A program made the translations under genes and the position numbers. A model generated the notes under the pieces. The model searched no databases, was not told where the DNA came from, and was given only the letters and a program-made list of their open reading frames with translations. From Herbaspirillum hiltneri N3 (GTDB lineage: Bacteria > Pseudomonadota > Gammaproteobacteria > Burkholderiales > Burkholderiaceae_D): a stretch of DNA of 64,000 nt. Numbering within the stretch: position 1 is the first letter of the stretch; each line of letters begins with the position of its first letter. Location of the stretch: the NCBI RefSeq assembly GCF_001267925.1, contig NZ_CP011409.1, forward strand, positions 4,588,001-4,652,000. Direction: 5' to 3'. This document shows, piece by piece, positions 40,855 through 50,615 of the stretch.

Positions 40855-42174
40855 ATGGAAAATGACACCGATTTCGCCAGCTTCGTAGCCTGGCTGCGCT
40901 CCGTAGCGCCTTACGTCCACGCCTTCCGCGGCAAGACCTTCGTGATCGCCTTCCCGGGCGAACTGGTCACGGCCGGCGGGCTGGCGGTGCTGGCCCAGGA
41001 TCTGTCGCTGTTGCATGCGCTCGGCATCCGTATTGTCGTGGTGCACGGCTCGCGGCCGCAGGTCGAAGAGCAACTGGCGCTGCGTAATGTCGAGGCCCGT
41101 TTCCACAACGGCTTGCGCATCACCGACCCGGCTGCGCTGGAATGCGCCAAGGAAGCCGCCGGCGAGTTGCGCCTGGACATCGAAGCGGCATTCAGCCAGG
41201 GCTTGCCCAACACGCCGATGGCGCATGCCGCGATCCGCGTCATTTCCGGCAATTTCGTCACGGCGCGTCCGATGGGCGTGATCGACGGCGCCGACCTGCA
41301 GCTGACCGGCATCGTGCGTAAAGTTGCGGCCGACACCATCCATCCCATTCTCAATGCCGGCGGCATCGTGCTGCTGTCGCCGCTGGGCTTTTCGCCGACC
41401 GGCGAAGCCTTCAACCTGGCGATGGAAGACGTGGCCGTGACCGCCGCCATCGCGCTGCGCGCCGAGAAGCTGATTTTCCTGAGCGAAACCCCGCTGATGC
41501 ACGACGCCGGCGGCACCGACATCCGCGAGCTGTCATCGCACCAGGCCGAGGCGGTGCTGCAGGCCAACTTCCTGCCGCCGGATGCGGCCTTCTACCTGCA
41601 AAGCGCGGTCAAGGCCTGTAACGCGGGCGTCTCGCGCGCCCACATCGTGCCGTTCGCCACCGACGGTTCGGTGCTGCTGGAGCTGTTCACGCATGACGGC
41701 ATCGGCACCATGATCACCTACGAGAACCTGGAAAGCCTGCGCGAAGCCACCATCGAAGACGTCGGCGGCATCCTCAAGCTGATCGAGCCGCTGGAAGCCG
41801 ACGGTACCCTGGTCAAGCGCGGTCGCGAGCTGATCGAGCGCGAGATCCATTACTTCTCGGTGATCGAGCATGACAACGTGATCTTCGGCTGTGCCGCGCT
41901 CTATCCTTTCCCGAAGGAAAGAATGGGTGAAATGGCCTGCCTGACCGTCAATCCGGAAGTCCAGGCGCAGGGCGACGGCGAGCGTATCCTCAAGCACATC
42001 GAAACGCGCGCGCGCGAGTCGGGCCTGACCAAGCTGTTCGTGCTGACCACGCGCACTTCGCACTGGTTCATGCGGCGCGGCTTCGTGCCGGCCACGGTGG
42101 ACGACCTGCCGAAAGACCGCCAGCACATGTACAACTGGCAACGCAAGTCGCTGGTGCTGATCAAGAATCTATAA
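40855..42174 (+). CDS. argA: Amino-acid N-acetyltransferase (N-acetylglutamate synthase)
   Basis: This 439-residue enzyme performs the first step of arginine synthesis, acetylating glutamate from acetyl-CoA. Residues 1 to about 285 form an amino-acid-kinase-like domain (RIVVVHGSRPQVEEQL, NAGGIVLLSPLGFSPTGEAFNL) that normally carries arginine feedback control. Residues of about 295-439 are a GNAT acetyltransferase domain with VNPEVQAQGDGERILKHIE as the acetyl-CoA loop. The start at 40855 (MENDTDFASF) is taken; an in-frame ATG three codons earlier is possible. It is divergent from hrpA and followed by yggX. Confidence 0.95.
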   Translation: MENDTDFASFVAWLRSVAPYVHAFRGKTFVIAFPGELVTAGGLAVLAQDLSLLHALGIRIVVVHGSRPQVEEQLALRNVEARFHNGLRITDPAALECAKEAAGELRLDIEAAFSQGLPNTPMAHAAIRVISGNFVTARPMGVIDGADLQLTGIVRKVAADTIHPILNAGGIVLLSPLGFSPTGEAFNLAMEDVAVTAAIALRAEKLIFLSETPLMHDAGGTDIRELSSHQAEAVLQANFLPPDAAFYLQSAVKACNAGVSRAHIVPFATDGSVLLELFTHDGIGTMITYENLESLREATIEDVGGILKLIEPLEADGTLVKRGRELIEREIHYFSVIEHDNVIFGCAALYPFPKERMGEMACLTVNPEVQAQGDGERILKHIETRARESGLTKLFVLTTRTSHWFMRRGFVPATVDDLPKDRQHMYNWQRKSLVLIKNL

Positions 42175-42289
42175 TGCAGGAATCAGGACGTGAGACGGCA
42201 CCACCGACGTACTCAACCGCTGATCGTAAAAGGCGGCGGTCTCATGTCTTCCCTGAACACGTCATCACTGTTTTAACCAAGGAATCAAC

Positions 42290-42562
42290 ATGGCACGCAT
42301 GATCCACTGCATCAAACTGAACAAGGAAGCCGAAGGTCTCGACTTCCCGCCGTACCCGGGCGAACTGGGCAAGCGCATTTACGAAAGCGTCTCGAAGGAA
42401 GCATGGGCCGGCTGGCTCAAGCACCAGACCATGCTGGTCAACGAAAACCGCCTGATGCTGGCCGATGCGCGCGCGCGCAAATACCTGGCCGTGCAGATGG
42501 AAAAGCATTTCTTCGGCGAAGGCGCCGACGCTGCCCAGGGCTTCGTGCCGCCAAGCGACTGA
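42290..42562 (+). CDS. yggX: Probable Fe(2+)-trafficking protein YggX
   Basis: This 90-residue protein of the YggX family protects iron-sulfur enzymes from oxidative damage. [32 protein letters not shown] is the family opening with the single conserved cysteine (Cys7), and [32 protein letters not shown] completes the conserved body. A clear AAGGAA site precedes the start. It lies 115 nt after argA. A short hairpin follows the stop (8-bp TGAACCGC / GCGGTTCA at 42572-42593), but it lacks a T-run. Confidence 0.96.
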   Translation: MARMIHCIKLNKEAEGLDFPPYPGELGKRIYESVSKEAWAGWLKHQTMLVNENRLMLADARARKYLAVQMEKHFFGEGADAAQGFVPPSD

Positions 42563-42571
42563 GCCGTCCGC

Positions 42572-42593
42572 TGAACCGCACTTGCGCGGTTCA
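42572..42593 (+). other. Hairpin after yggX
   Basis: A perfect 8-bp inverted repeat with a 6-nt loop lies 10 nt after the yggX stop. No T-run follows, so it may stabilise the transcript end rather than terminate it. Confidence 0.5.
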
Positions 42594-42763
42594 GGTGCAT
42601 TGCGCTGCCTGAACCGCGTCCTTCCTGTCTTTCCCCGCCTTCTGTTTTCTCCCCACCGTGGATATTTCCCGCGCCTGTCCGGTCCGTCCCGGTCGCGACG
42701 CCCTTGTCCTGCATTCCGTAGAATAGCCGTCACGCTTCCCCTTCGATCACTCATCAGGAAAAC

Positions 42764-45502
42764 ATGTCCCTGCTCCGCCCCGCTTCACTGGCCCGCTGCC
42801 TGCTCCCCTTGTTCCTGACCATAGGCGGTGCGCACGCACAAGCCCAGACGCCACCGGTGCTGTCCTTGCCCGCCGGCGTCAGCCAGGGGCCATCGGCCGA
42901 AGGCATCACCGAATACCGATTCGGCAATGGCTTCAAGCTGCTGCTGATGCCCGACGCCAGCAAACCGACCGTGACCGTCAACATGACTTACCTGGTCGGC
43001 TCGCGCCAGGAGAACTACGGCGAAACCGGGATGGCGCATTTGCTGGAACACCTGATGTTCAAGGGCACGCCGCAGCACGGCGCGATCCCGCAAGAGTTCA
43101 GCAAGCGCGGCATGAGCTTCAACGGCACCACCTCGCTGGACCGCACCAACTATTACGAATTCTTCCCGGCCGGCGATGAAAACCTGCAATGGGCCATCGC
43201 GATGGAGGCCGATCGCATGCTCAACTCCTTCATCGCGCAAAAGGATCTCGACAGCGAAATGACGGTGGTGCGCAACGAATTCGAGAGCGGCGAGAATTCG
43301 CCGACGTCGGTGATGGTCAAGCGCATGCAAAGCGTCGCCTTCGACTGGCACAACTACGGCAACGCGACCATCGGCAACCGCAGCGATATCGAACACGTGA
43401 AGATCGAGAATCTGCAAGCCTTCTACCGCACTTACTACCAGCCCGACAACGCAGTACTGCTGGTGGCCGGAAAATTCGATCCCGCCAAAGTGCTGGCCTG
43501 GGTCGACCACAGCTTCGGGAGAATGCCGAAACCGGCGCGTGCGTTGCCGTCGTTCTGGACGGTGGAACCAACCCAGGACGGCGAGCGCCAGTTCACCATC
43601 CGCCGCAGCGGCGACGTGCAACTGGTGTATGTCGGCTACAAGATCCCGTCCGGCATCCACATCGATTCCGACGCCGCCGGCGTGGCCGCCGACATTCTCG
43701 CCGACACGCCCAACGGCCGCCTGCACAAACTGCTGGTGGAAACCGGCAAGGCCAGCGCGATCGTGCAGTTCCAGCTCAGCGGCTATGCCCCGGGACTACA
43801 GATCATCGGTGCGATCGTCAAGAAAGGCGAGCCGCTGGAGCCCGTGCGCAAAGCGCTGACCGACGCCATCGAATCGTTCGCGACCACTCCGCCCACCGAC
43901 GCCGAGATGGCGCGCGTGCGGGTATCCAACGCCAACGGCTACGAACGCCTGCTGAGCGACCACCAGCGCATCGGCGTCTCCTTGTCGAACGTGCTGGCGC
44001 TGGGCGACTGGCGCCTGCTGTTCGCCGGCCGCGATCAGGTGGATGCGATGAACGCGCAACAAGTCGCCGGTGCTGCGGCGAAATACTTCCGCCGCGACAA
44101 CCGCACGGTGGGACTATTCATTCCCGAAGACCAGCCACAACGCAGCGAGATCCCGGTCGCGCCGACGGTGGAAAGCGCGTTGCAGTCGTACCGCCCGCGC
44201 GCCGCGATCGCGACCGGCGAAGCATTCGACACCTCGCCCGCCAACCTGGACCGGCGCACCACGCAATTGCGCGTGGGCGGACTCAAACTGGCACTGTTGC
44301 CGAAGAAGACGCGCGGACAGACCGTATCGGTACGCATCAAGCTGGACTGGGGCGATGAAAAAACCTTGTTCGGCAAGAAGACCGTCGCCGCGATGACCAG
44401 CGAGATGCTTTTGCGCGGCAGCACATCCATGACGCGCGACCAGCTGGCGGATGAATTTGCGCGCCTGAAGATCAGCGGCGGTGCGAACAATTTCCAGACC
44501 ACGCGCGGCAACCTCGATGCGGCGTTGAAGTTGATGGCGGACATCCTGCAGCATCCGCGTTTCGACCCGGCCGAGTTCGAGCAATTGCGCAAGCAGATCC
44601 TCGTCAGCCTGGAGTCGTCGCGCAATGATCCGACCGAGCGCGCCGCCGAAGCCTTGTCGCTGCGATTCGACCACTACCCGCCCGGCGACTGGCGTGCGGC
44701 GCGTACATTGGACCAGCGCATCGCGGCAGTCCAGGCCTTGACGCTGGACGAGGTGAAAGCCTTCCATCGCGATTTCTACGGCGCCTCTTCCGGCGAAGTC
44801 GCCATCGTCGGCGATTTCGATCCCGATGCGGCGGCACGCGTGATCCAGCAAACCCTGGCCGGCTGGAAGAGCGCCGCGCCTTATCAGCGCGTGCTGCAAG
44901 AGTATTCCGAGGTCGCCCCGACGCGCCAGTTCATCAACACGCCCGACAAGGAGAACGGCACCTACCTGGCCAAACTCGGTCTGGATATCCGCGACGAGGA
45001 TGCCGACTATCCGGCGCTGGTGGTCGCGAATTACCTGATCGGAGGCGCCAGCATGAAATCGCGCCTGGCCGACCGCGTGCGCCAGCGTGAAGGCCTGTCG
45101 TACAGCATCGGCACCTCGTTGGCGGTCGGCGCACTCAGCAACGCCGGCCAGTTCGGCATCGGCGCGATCGCCGCACCGCAAAACCTCGACAAGGTCGACA
45201 CCGCCATCCGAGAAGAATTGCAGCGCCTGATCACGGAAGGCTTCACCTCGGAAGAACTGGAACGCGCCAAATCCGGCATCCGCCAGCAACGCGAACAATC
45301 CCGCGCGCAGGACGACACCATCAGCAACGGCTGGGTCAACCTACTAGACCTCGATCGCACGTATGCCTGGGCGGCGCAACTGGACGAACGCATCGCCGCG
45401 CTGACGCTGGACCAGCTCAACGACGCGCTGCGCCGCCGGATCGTGCCGGCGAAGATGAGCGTGGCGATTGCTCGGGATGAGGGCAAGGCGAAGCAGCCGT
45501 GA
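42764..45502 (+). CDS. M16-family zinc metalloprotease with two peptidase halves
   Basis: This 912-residue exported protease begins with a signal peptide (about 1-27, ending GGAHAQAQ) and contains two consecutive M16 units. The first has the inverted zinc motif His92-Leu-Leu-Glu-His96 in ETGMAHLLEHLMFKGTP and a downstream glutamate in VVRNEFESGENSP. The second (from about residue 470) lacks an HxxEH motif and is the inactive partner half that closes the chamber. This is the pitrilysin/YhjJ-PqqL type of periplasmic peptidase that degrades short peptides. The start at 42764 is preceded by CAGGAAAAC. In relatives the two halves are often separate genes. Confidence 0.93.
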   Translation: MSLLRPASLARCLLPLFLTIGGAHAQAQTPPVLSLPAGVSQGPSAEGITEYRFGNGFKLLLMPDASKPTVTVNMTYLVGSRQENYGETGMAHLLEHLMFKGTPQHGAIPQEFSKRGMSFNGTTSLDRTNYYEFFPAGDENLQWAIAMEADRMLNSFIAQKDLDSEMTVVRNEFESGENSPTSVMVKRMQSVAFDWHNYGNATIGNRSDIEHVKIENLQAFYRTYYQPDNAVLLVAGKFDPAKVLAWVDHSFGRMPKPARALPSFWTVEPTQDGERQFTIRRSGDVQLVYVGYKIPSGIHIDSDAAGVAADILADTPNGRLHKLLVETGKASAIVQFQLSGYAPGLQIIGAIVKKGEPLEPVRKALTDAIESFATTPPTDAEMARVRVSNANGYERLLSDHQRIGVSLSNVLALGDWRLLFAGRDQVDAMNAQQVAGAAAKYFRRDNRTVGLFIPEDQPQRSEIPVAPTVESALQSYRPRAAIATGEAFDTSPANLDRRTTQLRVGGLKLALLPKKTRGQTVSVRIKLDWGDEKTLFGKKTVAAMTSEMLLRGSTSMTRDQLADEFARLKISGGANNFQTTRGNLDAALKLMADILQHPRFDPAEFEQLRKQILVSLESSRNDPTERAAEALSLRFDHYPPGDWRAARTLDQRIAAVQALTLDEVKAFHRDFYGASSGEVAIVGDFDPDAAARVIQQTLAGWKSAAPYQRVLQEYSEVAPTRQFINTPDKENGTYLAKLGLDIRDEDADYPALVVANYLIGGASMKSRLADRVRQREGLSYSIGTSLAVGALSNAGQFGIGAIAAPQNLDKVDTAIREELQRLITEGFTSEELERAKSGIRQQREQSRAQDDTISNGWVNLLDLDRTYAWAAQLDERIAALTLDQLNDALRRRIVPAKMSVAIARDEGKAKQP

Positions 45503-45522
45503 ACGAGTGACGATGCCCAATG

Positions 45523-45552
45523 AAAAAGCCGCCCGATGAAGGCGGTTTTTTT
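45523..45552 (+). terminator. Terminator after the M16 protease gene
   Basis: Arms AAAAAGCCGCC and GGCGGTTTTTT pair with one G-T position, with a 7-nt loop and a T-run. The A-run makes it usable for the convergent rpiA gene too. Confidence 0.88.
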
Positions 45553-45577
45553 GTCGGTGCTGTCACCTTGACGATGA

Positions 45578-46249
45578 TCAGAACTCCAGTTTTTTCACCC
45601 CATCCGGCGTACCCAGCAAACAGACATCTGCGCCCTGGCGCGCGAACAAGCCGACCGTCACGACGCCGACGATGTTGTTGATCGCGGCTTCGATTTCAGC
45701 CGGCTCGGTGATGCTCAGGCCGACCGCATCGAGGATGTAGCAGCCGTTGTCGGTCACCAGCGGCTTGCCGTCCTTCAGGCGCAGCCTTGCTTCGCAACCC
45801 AGCGCCGACAACTTGCGCGCCGCGACGCTGGCGGCCATCGGAATCACTTCCACCGGCAGCGGGAACTTGCCCAGCACGTCGACCAGCTTGGAACCGTCGG
45901 CGATGCAGACGAATTTCTGCGCCACCGAGGCCACGATCTTCTCGCGCGTCAATGCCGCACCGCCGCCCTTGATCATGTCACCCTGGCCGTTGATCTCGTC
46001 GGCGCCGTCGATGTAGACCGGCATGGTTTCCACGTCGTTGAGGTCGAACACCTTGATGCCGTGGCCGCGCAGGCGTTCTGCCGTGGTTTCCGACGACGCC
46101 ACCGCGCCCTTGATACGGTCCTTGATCTTGGCCAGCTCATCGATGAAGAAGTTGGCGGTCGAGCCGGTGCCGACACCGATGATTTCGCCGTCGACCACAT
46201 AGTCGATGGCGGCGCGGGCTACCGCTTGTTTGAGTTCGTCTTGAGTCAT
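45578..46249 (-). CDS. rpiA: Ribose-5-phosphate isomerase A
   Basis: This 223-residue enzyme interconverts ribulose-5-phosphate and ribose-5-phosphate in the non-oxidative pentose phosphate pathway. Motifs visible are [15 protein letters not shown] (substrate loop), [29 protein letters not shown] with the catalytic acid, and the standard length. It is read in the same direction as the CPA2 antiporter gene, whose stop lies 35 nt upstream of its start. It complements zwf and the Entner-Doudoroff genes at the far end of the window but is not linked to them. Confidence 0.97.
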   Translation of the reverse strand: MTQDELKQAVARAAIDYVVDGEIIGVGTGSTANFFIDELAKIKDRIKGAVASSETTAERLRGHGIKVFDLNDVETMPVYIDGADEINGQGDMIKGGGAALTREKIVASVAQKFVCIADGSKLVDVLGKFPLPVEVIPMAASVAARKLSALGCEARLRLKDGKPLVTDNGCYILDAVGLSITEPAEIEAAINNIVGVVTVGLFARQGADVCLLGTPDGVKKLEF

Positions 46250-46283
46250 GGCAATGAATGATTAAAACTGAGGTTAAAACAAA

Positions 46284-48047
46284 TTAGTGGGAATCTTCCG
46301 GCTTTTCGTCCAGCGTCTCGAACAACGCAATCTGCAGGCGCGAATGCAGCTTGACCAGCTTGCTCCACAACAGCCACAGCAGCCCGGCCGCGCCCAGCAG
46401 CACGAAGGCCAGCAGGTTGAGCGGCGGCAAGATGCTGGCACTCAGGACAAAGATCAGCAACATGATACCGAGAATCGACATCACCGGTATCACTTCGGAA
46501 ATCACGCGCCGCACGCCGGAGGTGTAGGCGCCGGCGAATTCCGGCTTGACCCCGACTTCGGCCAGCAGCATGGATAGCGCCTGCAGCTTGCGGTAGGTGG
46601 CGATCAGGAACGGCAGCGATAATACCAGAGCGCCGCCCCAGATCACGGCCTTGCGCACTTGCTCATCGCCGATCCAGGCCGAGAGCCAGCCGCCGATGCC
46701 GTCAACGAAGAAGGCGCCGCAGAGGAAAATCGCCACCACCAGCGCGATGTTGACCAGCACCTGCAGCAGGATGCGCCGGATGATCTTGCTGATCTCGGCC
46801 TTCTCGCCCTGAGGCTGCAGGCTCTCCAGCCAGCTCGCGTACATGCCGAAGATGCCGGAAATCTTTTTCGGCACCAGCTCCACCGCTTTGGCCGACAACG
46901 GATCGGCGGCCTTGATCAGGTAAGGCGTGAGCAGCGCGGTCACGGCCGACACCGCCACCACGATCGGGTACAGGAAATCGCTGGTGACCTTGAGGCTGAC
47001 GCCGAGCGCGGCGATGATGAAGGAAAACTCGCCGATCTGCGCCAGGCCCATGCCCACACGCATCGGCGTGCGGCCGCCGTGGCCCGCCAGGAAGGTGCCG
47101 ATGCCGCAGCTGAACAGTTTGCCGAACACCACCGCAAAGGTGATGACCGTGATCGGCAGCCAGTATTTGGCCAGCACGTTGGGGTCGAACAGCAGGCCGA
47201 TGGCGACGAAGAAAATGGCGCTGAACATGTCGCGGATTGATTCGATGATGCGTTCGATGCGATGGATCTGGCGCGATTCGGCCATCACCGCGCCGACCAG
47301 GAAGGCGCCCAGCGCGACGCTGTACTCAAGCTTCATGACCAGCAGGCAGAAGCCGAACAGGATGCCCAGCACCGTCACGAGCAGCATTTCGTTGCTCTTG
47401 AAGCGCGCCACGTAGTTGAGCAGCCGCGGCACGATCAGGATGCCGACCACCAGCGACACCACCATGAACAGCAGCAGCTTGCCGACCGTATTGACCACTT
47501 CGCCGGAATCCACGGAGCCGCTGGTGGCGATGCCCGACAGCAGCGCGATCATGCCGATGGCGAGGATGTCTTCGACGATCAGGATGCCGAAGATGATCTG
47601 CGCGAATTTCTCGTTCTTCATGCCGAGCTCGTTGAGCGCCTTGACGATGATGGTGGTCGACGATACCGCCAGCATGGCGCCGAGGAAGACCGCATCCATG
47701 GTTTTCCAGCCGAAGTAGATGCCGATCTCGTAGCCGATCCAGATCATCAGCATGATCTCGGCGACGGCGGCGACCACAGCGGTGGCGCCGACCTTGGCCA
47801 GCTTCTTGAGGCTGAATTCGAGGCCCAGCGAGAACAGCAGGAAGATCACGCCCAGCTCGGACAGAATGTGGACGGTCTTGTCGTCCTGGATCAGGTTGAA
47901 CGGCGGCGTGTGCGGGCCGATGATGACGCCGGCCACGATATAGCCGAGCACCACCGGCTGCTTGAAACGGTTGAACACGACGGTGACGACGCCGGCGATC
48001 AGCATGATCACGGCAAGGTCCTGGATAAACAGTTCAACAGCATGCAT
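46284..48047 (-). CDS. CPA2-family cation:proton antiporter (KefB-like membrane domain)
   Basis: This 587-residue inner-membrane antiporter has a first 380 residues with about 12-13 helices of the Na/H exchanger fold. They include FLLFSLGLEFSLKKL, SSTTIIVKALNELG, IVEDILAIGMIALL with the acidic transport residue, and GMGLAQIGEFSFIIAALG. The C-terminal 200 residues add further membrane helices (for example VLVNIALVVAIFLCGAFFVDG and IMLLIFVLSASILPPLNLLAF) instead of the NAD-binding TrkA-N domain found in KefB/KefC. It therefore lacks the usual glutathione/nucleotide gate. The ion could be potassium or sodium. Confidence 0.9.
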   Translation of the reverse strand: MHAVELFIQDLAVIMLIAGVVTVVFNRFKQPVVLGYIVAGVIIGPHTPPFNLIQDDKTVHILSELGVIFLLFSLGLEFSLKKLAKVGATAVVAAVAEIMLMIWIGYEIGIYFGWKTMDAVFLGAMLAVSSTTIIVKALNELGMKNEKFAQIIFGILIVEDILAIGMIALLSGIATSGSVDSGEVVNTVGKLLLFMVVSLVVGILIVPRLLNYVARFKSNEMLLVTVLGILFGFCLLVMKLEYSVALGAFLVGAVMAESRQIHRIERIIESIRDMFSAIFFVAIGLLFDPNVLAKYWLPITVITFAVVFGKLFSCGIGTFLAGHGGRTPMRVGMGLAQIGEFSFIIAALGVSLKVTSDFLYPIVVAVSAVTALLTPYLIKAADPLSAKAVELVPKKISGIFGMYASWLESLQPQGEKAEISKIIRRILLQVLVNIALVVAIFLCGAFFVDGIGGWLSAWIGDEQVRKAVIWGGALVLSLPFLIATYRKLQALSMLLAEVGVKPEFAGAYTSGVRRVISEVIPVMSILGIMLLIFVLSASILPPLNLLAFVLLGAAGLLWLLWSKLVKLHSRLQIALFETLDEKPEDSH

Positions 48048-48520
48048 GCGTACGATTCCCCTTCAGGTCTGCCGCCAGGCGGCATGGTTAATGATGTGTG
48101 ACCGGCTTGCGGGAATTGCACATTCGCCGGGCCGGTTTTCGGATTGGACGCGCCATGCTCGCCGCCTGTGCGGCAATGCATCGGTGCGTGGAATGGATAG
48201 GCGCCTTGACCGAGCCAGCGCAGGCTGAATCTCGCTCGGGTCCTGGTATGGTTCGCTGGTGACAGCGGATTTCGGCTTAGTCAGACTACCTGCAGCCGAT
48301 ATGGGTACGACGATTGGATTTGGTGCACGGAACAAAGTTGCTGCACCGTATCGTCGCTGGCAGGCGCAAAGTTAGCACAGACGGCAAGGCCTCTGCAAAT
48401 TTTATCGAGGTGCGGACACGCAATGCCGGTGCGGGATGGCGGAATTTCTGCCGGCAAAATCCCGGATCGGGGCGGATGCAGGCACAGAAAGTGCTAAGAG
48501 GTTTGCTTTGCTGCTGCGCC
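48048..48520. other. 473-bp intergenic region without recognisable gene
   Basis: Open frames here lack ribosome sites and family features. I see no terminator, repeat or operator of note. It must hold the antiporter promoter on the minus strand and the 3' end of the Lrp gene. Confidence 0.5.
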
Positions 48521-49030
48521 CTACTCCGGCAGACGCACCTGAATTTCGGCAGCTTTTTCGTCAAACGCGATCCGTGTGGCGAACTTGGCTCGCTTCATCG
48601 GGAAACGCGACTGGAAGTGACGGACATTTCCGGAGCCGGAAATGACGCGGCGCACGAACTGATAGTACGCGTCCATATCGATCACATGCACCGCCAGAAA
48701 ATAGTCATATTCGCCCGACACGAAGTAGCACTGCATCACTTCGGCCTCCTTGGCCATGCGCTGCTCGAACTCCTGCATATGCTCGTCGGACTGGTTATTG
48801 AGCGAAATCTCGAGGAATGCCAGCATGCCGTAGCCCAGCGCAAACGGGTCCACCATCGCCACCTCGGCATTGATGATGCCGGCCTCGCGCAGCTCCCGGA
48901 TGCGCCGCAGGCAGGTCGGTTGCGATATATGCAATTTCTCCGCCAAGATACGAGTCGGAATCTGATTGTCCTTTTGCAGCAGGTTCAGGAGCTTGCGATC
49001 GACCTTGTCAAGCGTGTGGTATTTGGGCAT
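48521..49030 (-). CDS. Lrp/AsnC-family transcriptional regulator
   Basis: This 169-residue regulator has an N-terminal helix-turn-helix (about residues 8-58, LDKVDRKLLNLLQKDNQIPTRILAEKLHISQPTCLRRIRELREAGII) and a C-terminal RAM ligand domain (about 70-150, with VMQCYFVSGEYDYFLAVHVIDMDAYYQFV). Lrp-type proteins sense amino acids and form octamers. It is divergent from a branched-chain amino acid binding-protein gene across 271 nt, which suggests that it controls amino acid uptake there; this is an inference from position. Confidence 0.93.
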   Translation of the reverse strand: MPKYHTLDKVDRKLLNLLQKDNQIPTRILAEKLHISQPTCLRRIRELREAGIINAEVAMVDPFALGYGMLAFLEISLNNQSDEHMQEFEQRMAKEAEVMQCYFVSGEYDYFLAVHVIDMDAYYQFVRRVISGSGNVRHFQSRFPMKRAKFATRIAFDEKAAEIQVRLPE

Positions 49031-49301
49031 AAAAACGAAAGTTCAATTTTTTTTAATTCGGCACTCAAAAAACCTTTGCAAGCCGTTTCTTATGTTGTAC
49101 CGTCTGCATTATTCGGAAACCGACGTTGAATAGTACAGGGTGTTTTGTATCTGCGAAACGTCTCTGAATAAGCAAAAAAGAGGCTGTTGCAAAATCAGGA
49201 ACATCGGCCGCTTCGGAGGAAGACCACGAAAGACGCGAGTCGGAATAGATTTTCAGCAGTCCTAAGCAAGCGTAGTTTATTTCAATCTACAGAGGGAATT
49301 T

Positions 49302-50444
49302 ATGAAACTCAAGAGCACAATTATTCCATTGACCGGCGCTATCGCACTGGCTTTCGCTGGTGCAGCTTATTCGCAGGAAGTCGTCAAGATCGCTCACGTC
49401 GGCCCACTCTCCGGCCCGAATGCCCACATGGGCAAGGACAATGAAAACGGCGCCCGCATGGCGATCGACGAATTGAACGCCAAGGGTTTCACCATCGGCG
49501 GCAAGAAAGTCAAATTCGAACTGGTCGGCGAAGACGACGCATCGGATCCGAAACAAGCCACTGCCGTCGCCACCAAGCTGGTCGACCAGAAGGTCGCTGC
49601 AGTTATCGGCCACTTGAATTCGGGCACCACCATCCCGGCATCAAAGATCTATAACGACGCAGGCATCCCGCAAGTGTCGCCATCGGCAACCAATCCAAAG
49701 TACACGCAACAAGGCTTCAAGACCGCCTTCCGCGTGGTTGCAAACGATGCGCAACTGGGCGCCGTGCTGGGTAAATACGCTGTCACCGCACTGAAGACCA
49801 AGAACGTCGCCGTCATCGACGACCGCACTGCATACGGCCAGGGCGTTGCTGAAGAATTCGCCAAGGGTGCACAAGGCGCGGGCGCAACCATCGTCGGCAA
49901 GCAATTTACCAACGACAAGGCAACCGACTTCAACGCGATCCTGACTTCGATCAAGGCCAAGAAGCCTGAAGTCGTGTTCTTCGGCGGCATGGACGCTGTC
50001 GGCGGCCCGATGCTGCGTCAGATGAAGCAACTGGGCATCAATGCCAAGTTCATGGGTGGTGACGGTATCTGCACCGGCTCCCTGCCAGGTCTGGCCGGCG
50101 ACGGCCTGATCGACGACCAGGTCGTCTGCGCTGAAGCAGGCGGTGTGGACGAGTCCGGCAAGAAGGGCATGGACGACTTCCGCGCTGCGTACAAGAAGAA
50201 GTTCGGCATCGACGTGGTCTACAACGCTGCCTACGCTTACGATGCAACGATGACTGTCGCCGACGCGATGAAGAAGGCAAACTCGGCTGAGCCAGCCAAG
50301 TACCTGCCGGAACTGGCAAAGATCAGCCACAAGGGCGTGACAGGCACCATCGCCTTCGACGCCAAGGGCGACATCAAGAACGGTTCGCTGACTCTGTACA
50401 CATACAAGAAGGGTGAACGCACCCTGCTGGCTGTGGTCAAGTAA
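49302..50444 (+). CDS. Branched-chain amino acid ABC transporter substrate-binding protein (LivK-like)
   Basis: This 380-residue periplasmic binding protein has a signal peptide of about 24 residues (IPLTGAIALAFAGAAYSQ). It is a class I type with the family opening VVKIAHVGPLSGPNAHMGKDNENGARMAIDELNAKG and AVIGHLNSGTTIPASKIYNDAGIPQVSPSATNP in the ligand cleft. Codon use is biased as in highly expressed genes. No livHMGF permease or ATPase genes are adjacent, so it works with components encoded elsewhere. The start at 49302 has an AGAGGGA site. It is divergent from an Lrp-type regulator and followed by a perfect terminator. Confidence 0.93.
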   Translation: MKLKSTIIPLTGAIALAFAGAAYSQEVVKIAHVGPLSGPNAHMGKDNENGARMAIDELNAKGFTIGGKKVKFELVGEDDASDPKQATAVATKLVDQKVAAVIGHLNSGTTIPASKIYNDAGIPQVSPSATNPKYTQQGFKTAFRVVANDAQLGAVLGKYAVTALKTKNVAVIDDRTAYGQGVAEEFAKGAQGAGATIVGKQFTNDKATDFNAILTSIKAKKPEVVFFGGMDAVGGPMLRQMKQLGINAKFMGGDGICTGSLPGLAGDGLIDDQVVCAEAGGVDESGKKGMDDFRAAYKKKFGIDVVYNAAYAYDATMTVADAMKKANSAEPAKYLPELAKISHKGVTGTIAFDAKGDIKNGSLTLYTYKKGERTLLAVVK

Positions 50445-50473
50445 GCTTCCGCTTCTGCAGCTTCTGCATGAAG

Positions 50474-50507
50474 AACGCGCCTGATGAAAGTCAGGCGCGT
50501 TTTTTAT
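50474..50507 (+). terminator. Terminator of the binding-protein gene
   Basis: An 11-bp perfect stem AACGCGCCTGA / TCAGGCGCGTT has a 6-nt loop and a run of Ts, 30 nt after the stop. Confidence 0.92.
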
Positions 50508-50540
50508 TGCCGATACAATTTTATGGAAATGCTGCAGGCA

Positions 50541-50566
50541 ATAAAAAAGCGCCCTTGCGGACGCTT
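50541..50566 (-). terminator. Terminator of the cytochrome c gene
   Basis: On the minus strand, AAGCGTCC (50566-50559) pairs with GGGCGCTT (50554-50547) with one G-T position, followed by TTTTATTG. It lies about 50 nt past the stop. Confidence 0.8.
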
Positions 50567-50615
50567 CCAATAACAGACCGGCTGAACCTGCGCCGGCTTG
50601 CTTTGCTTAGATTGC

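Noticed and set aside
48314..49129. 271-codon plus-strand frame over the Lrp gene
   Set aside because: It is antisense to a clear Lrp gene and has no family features.
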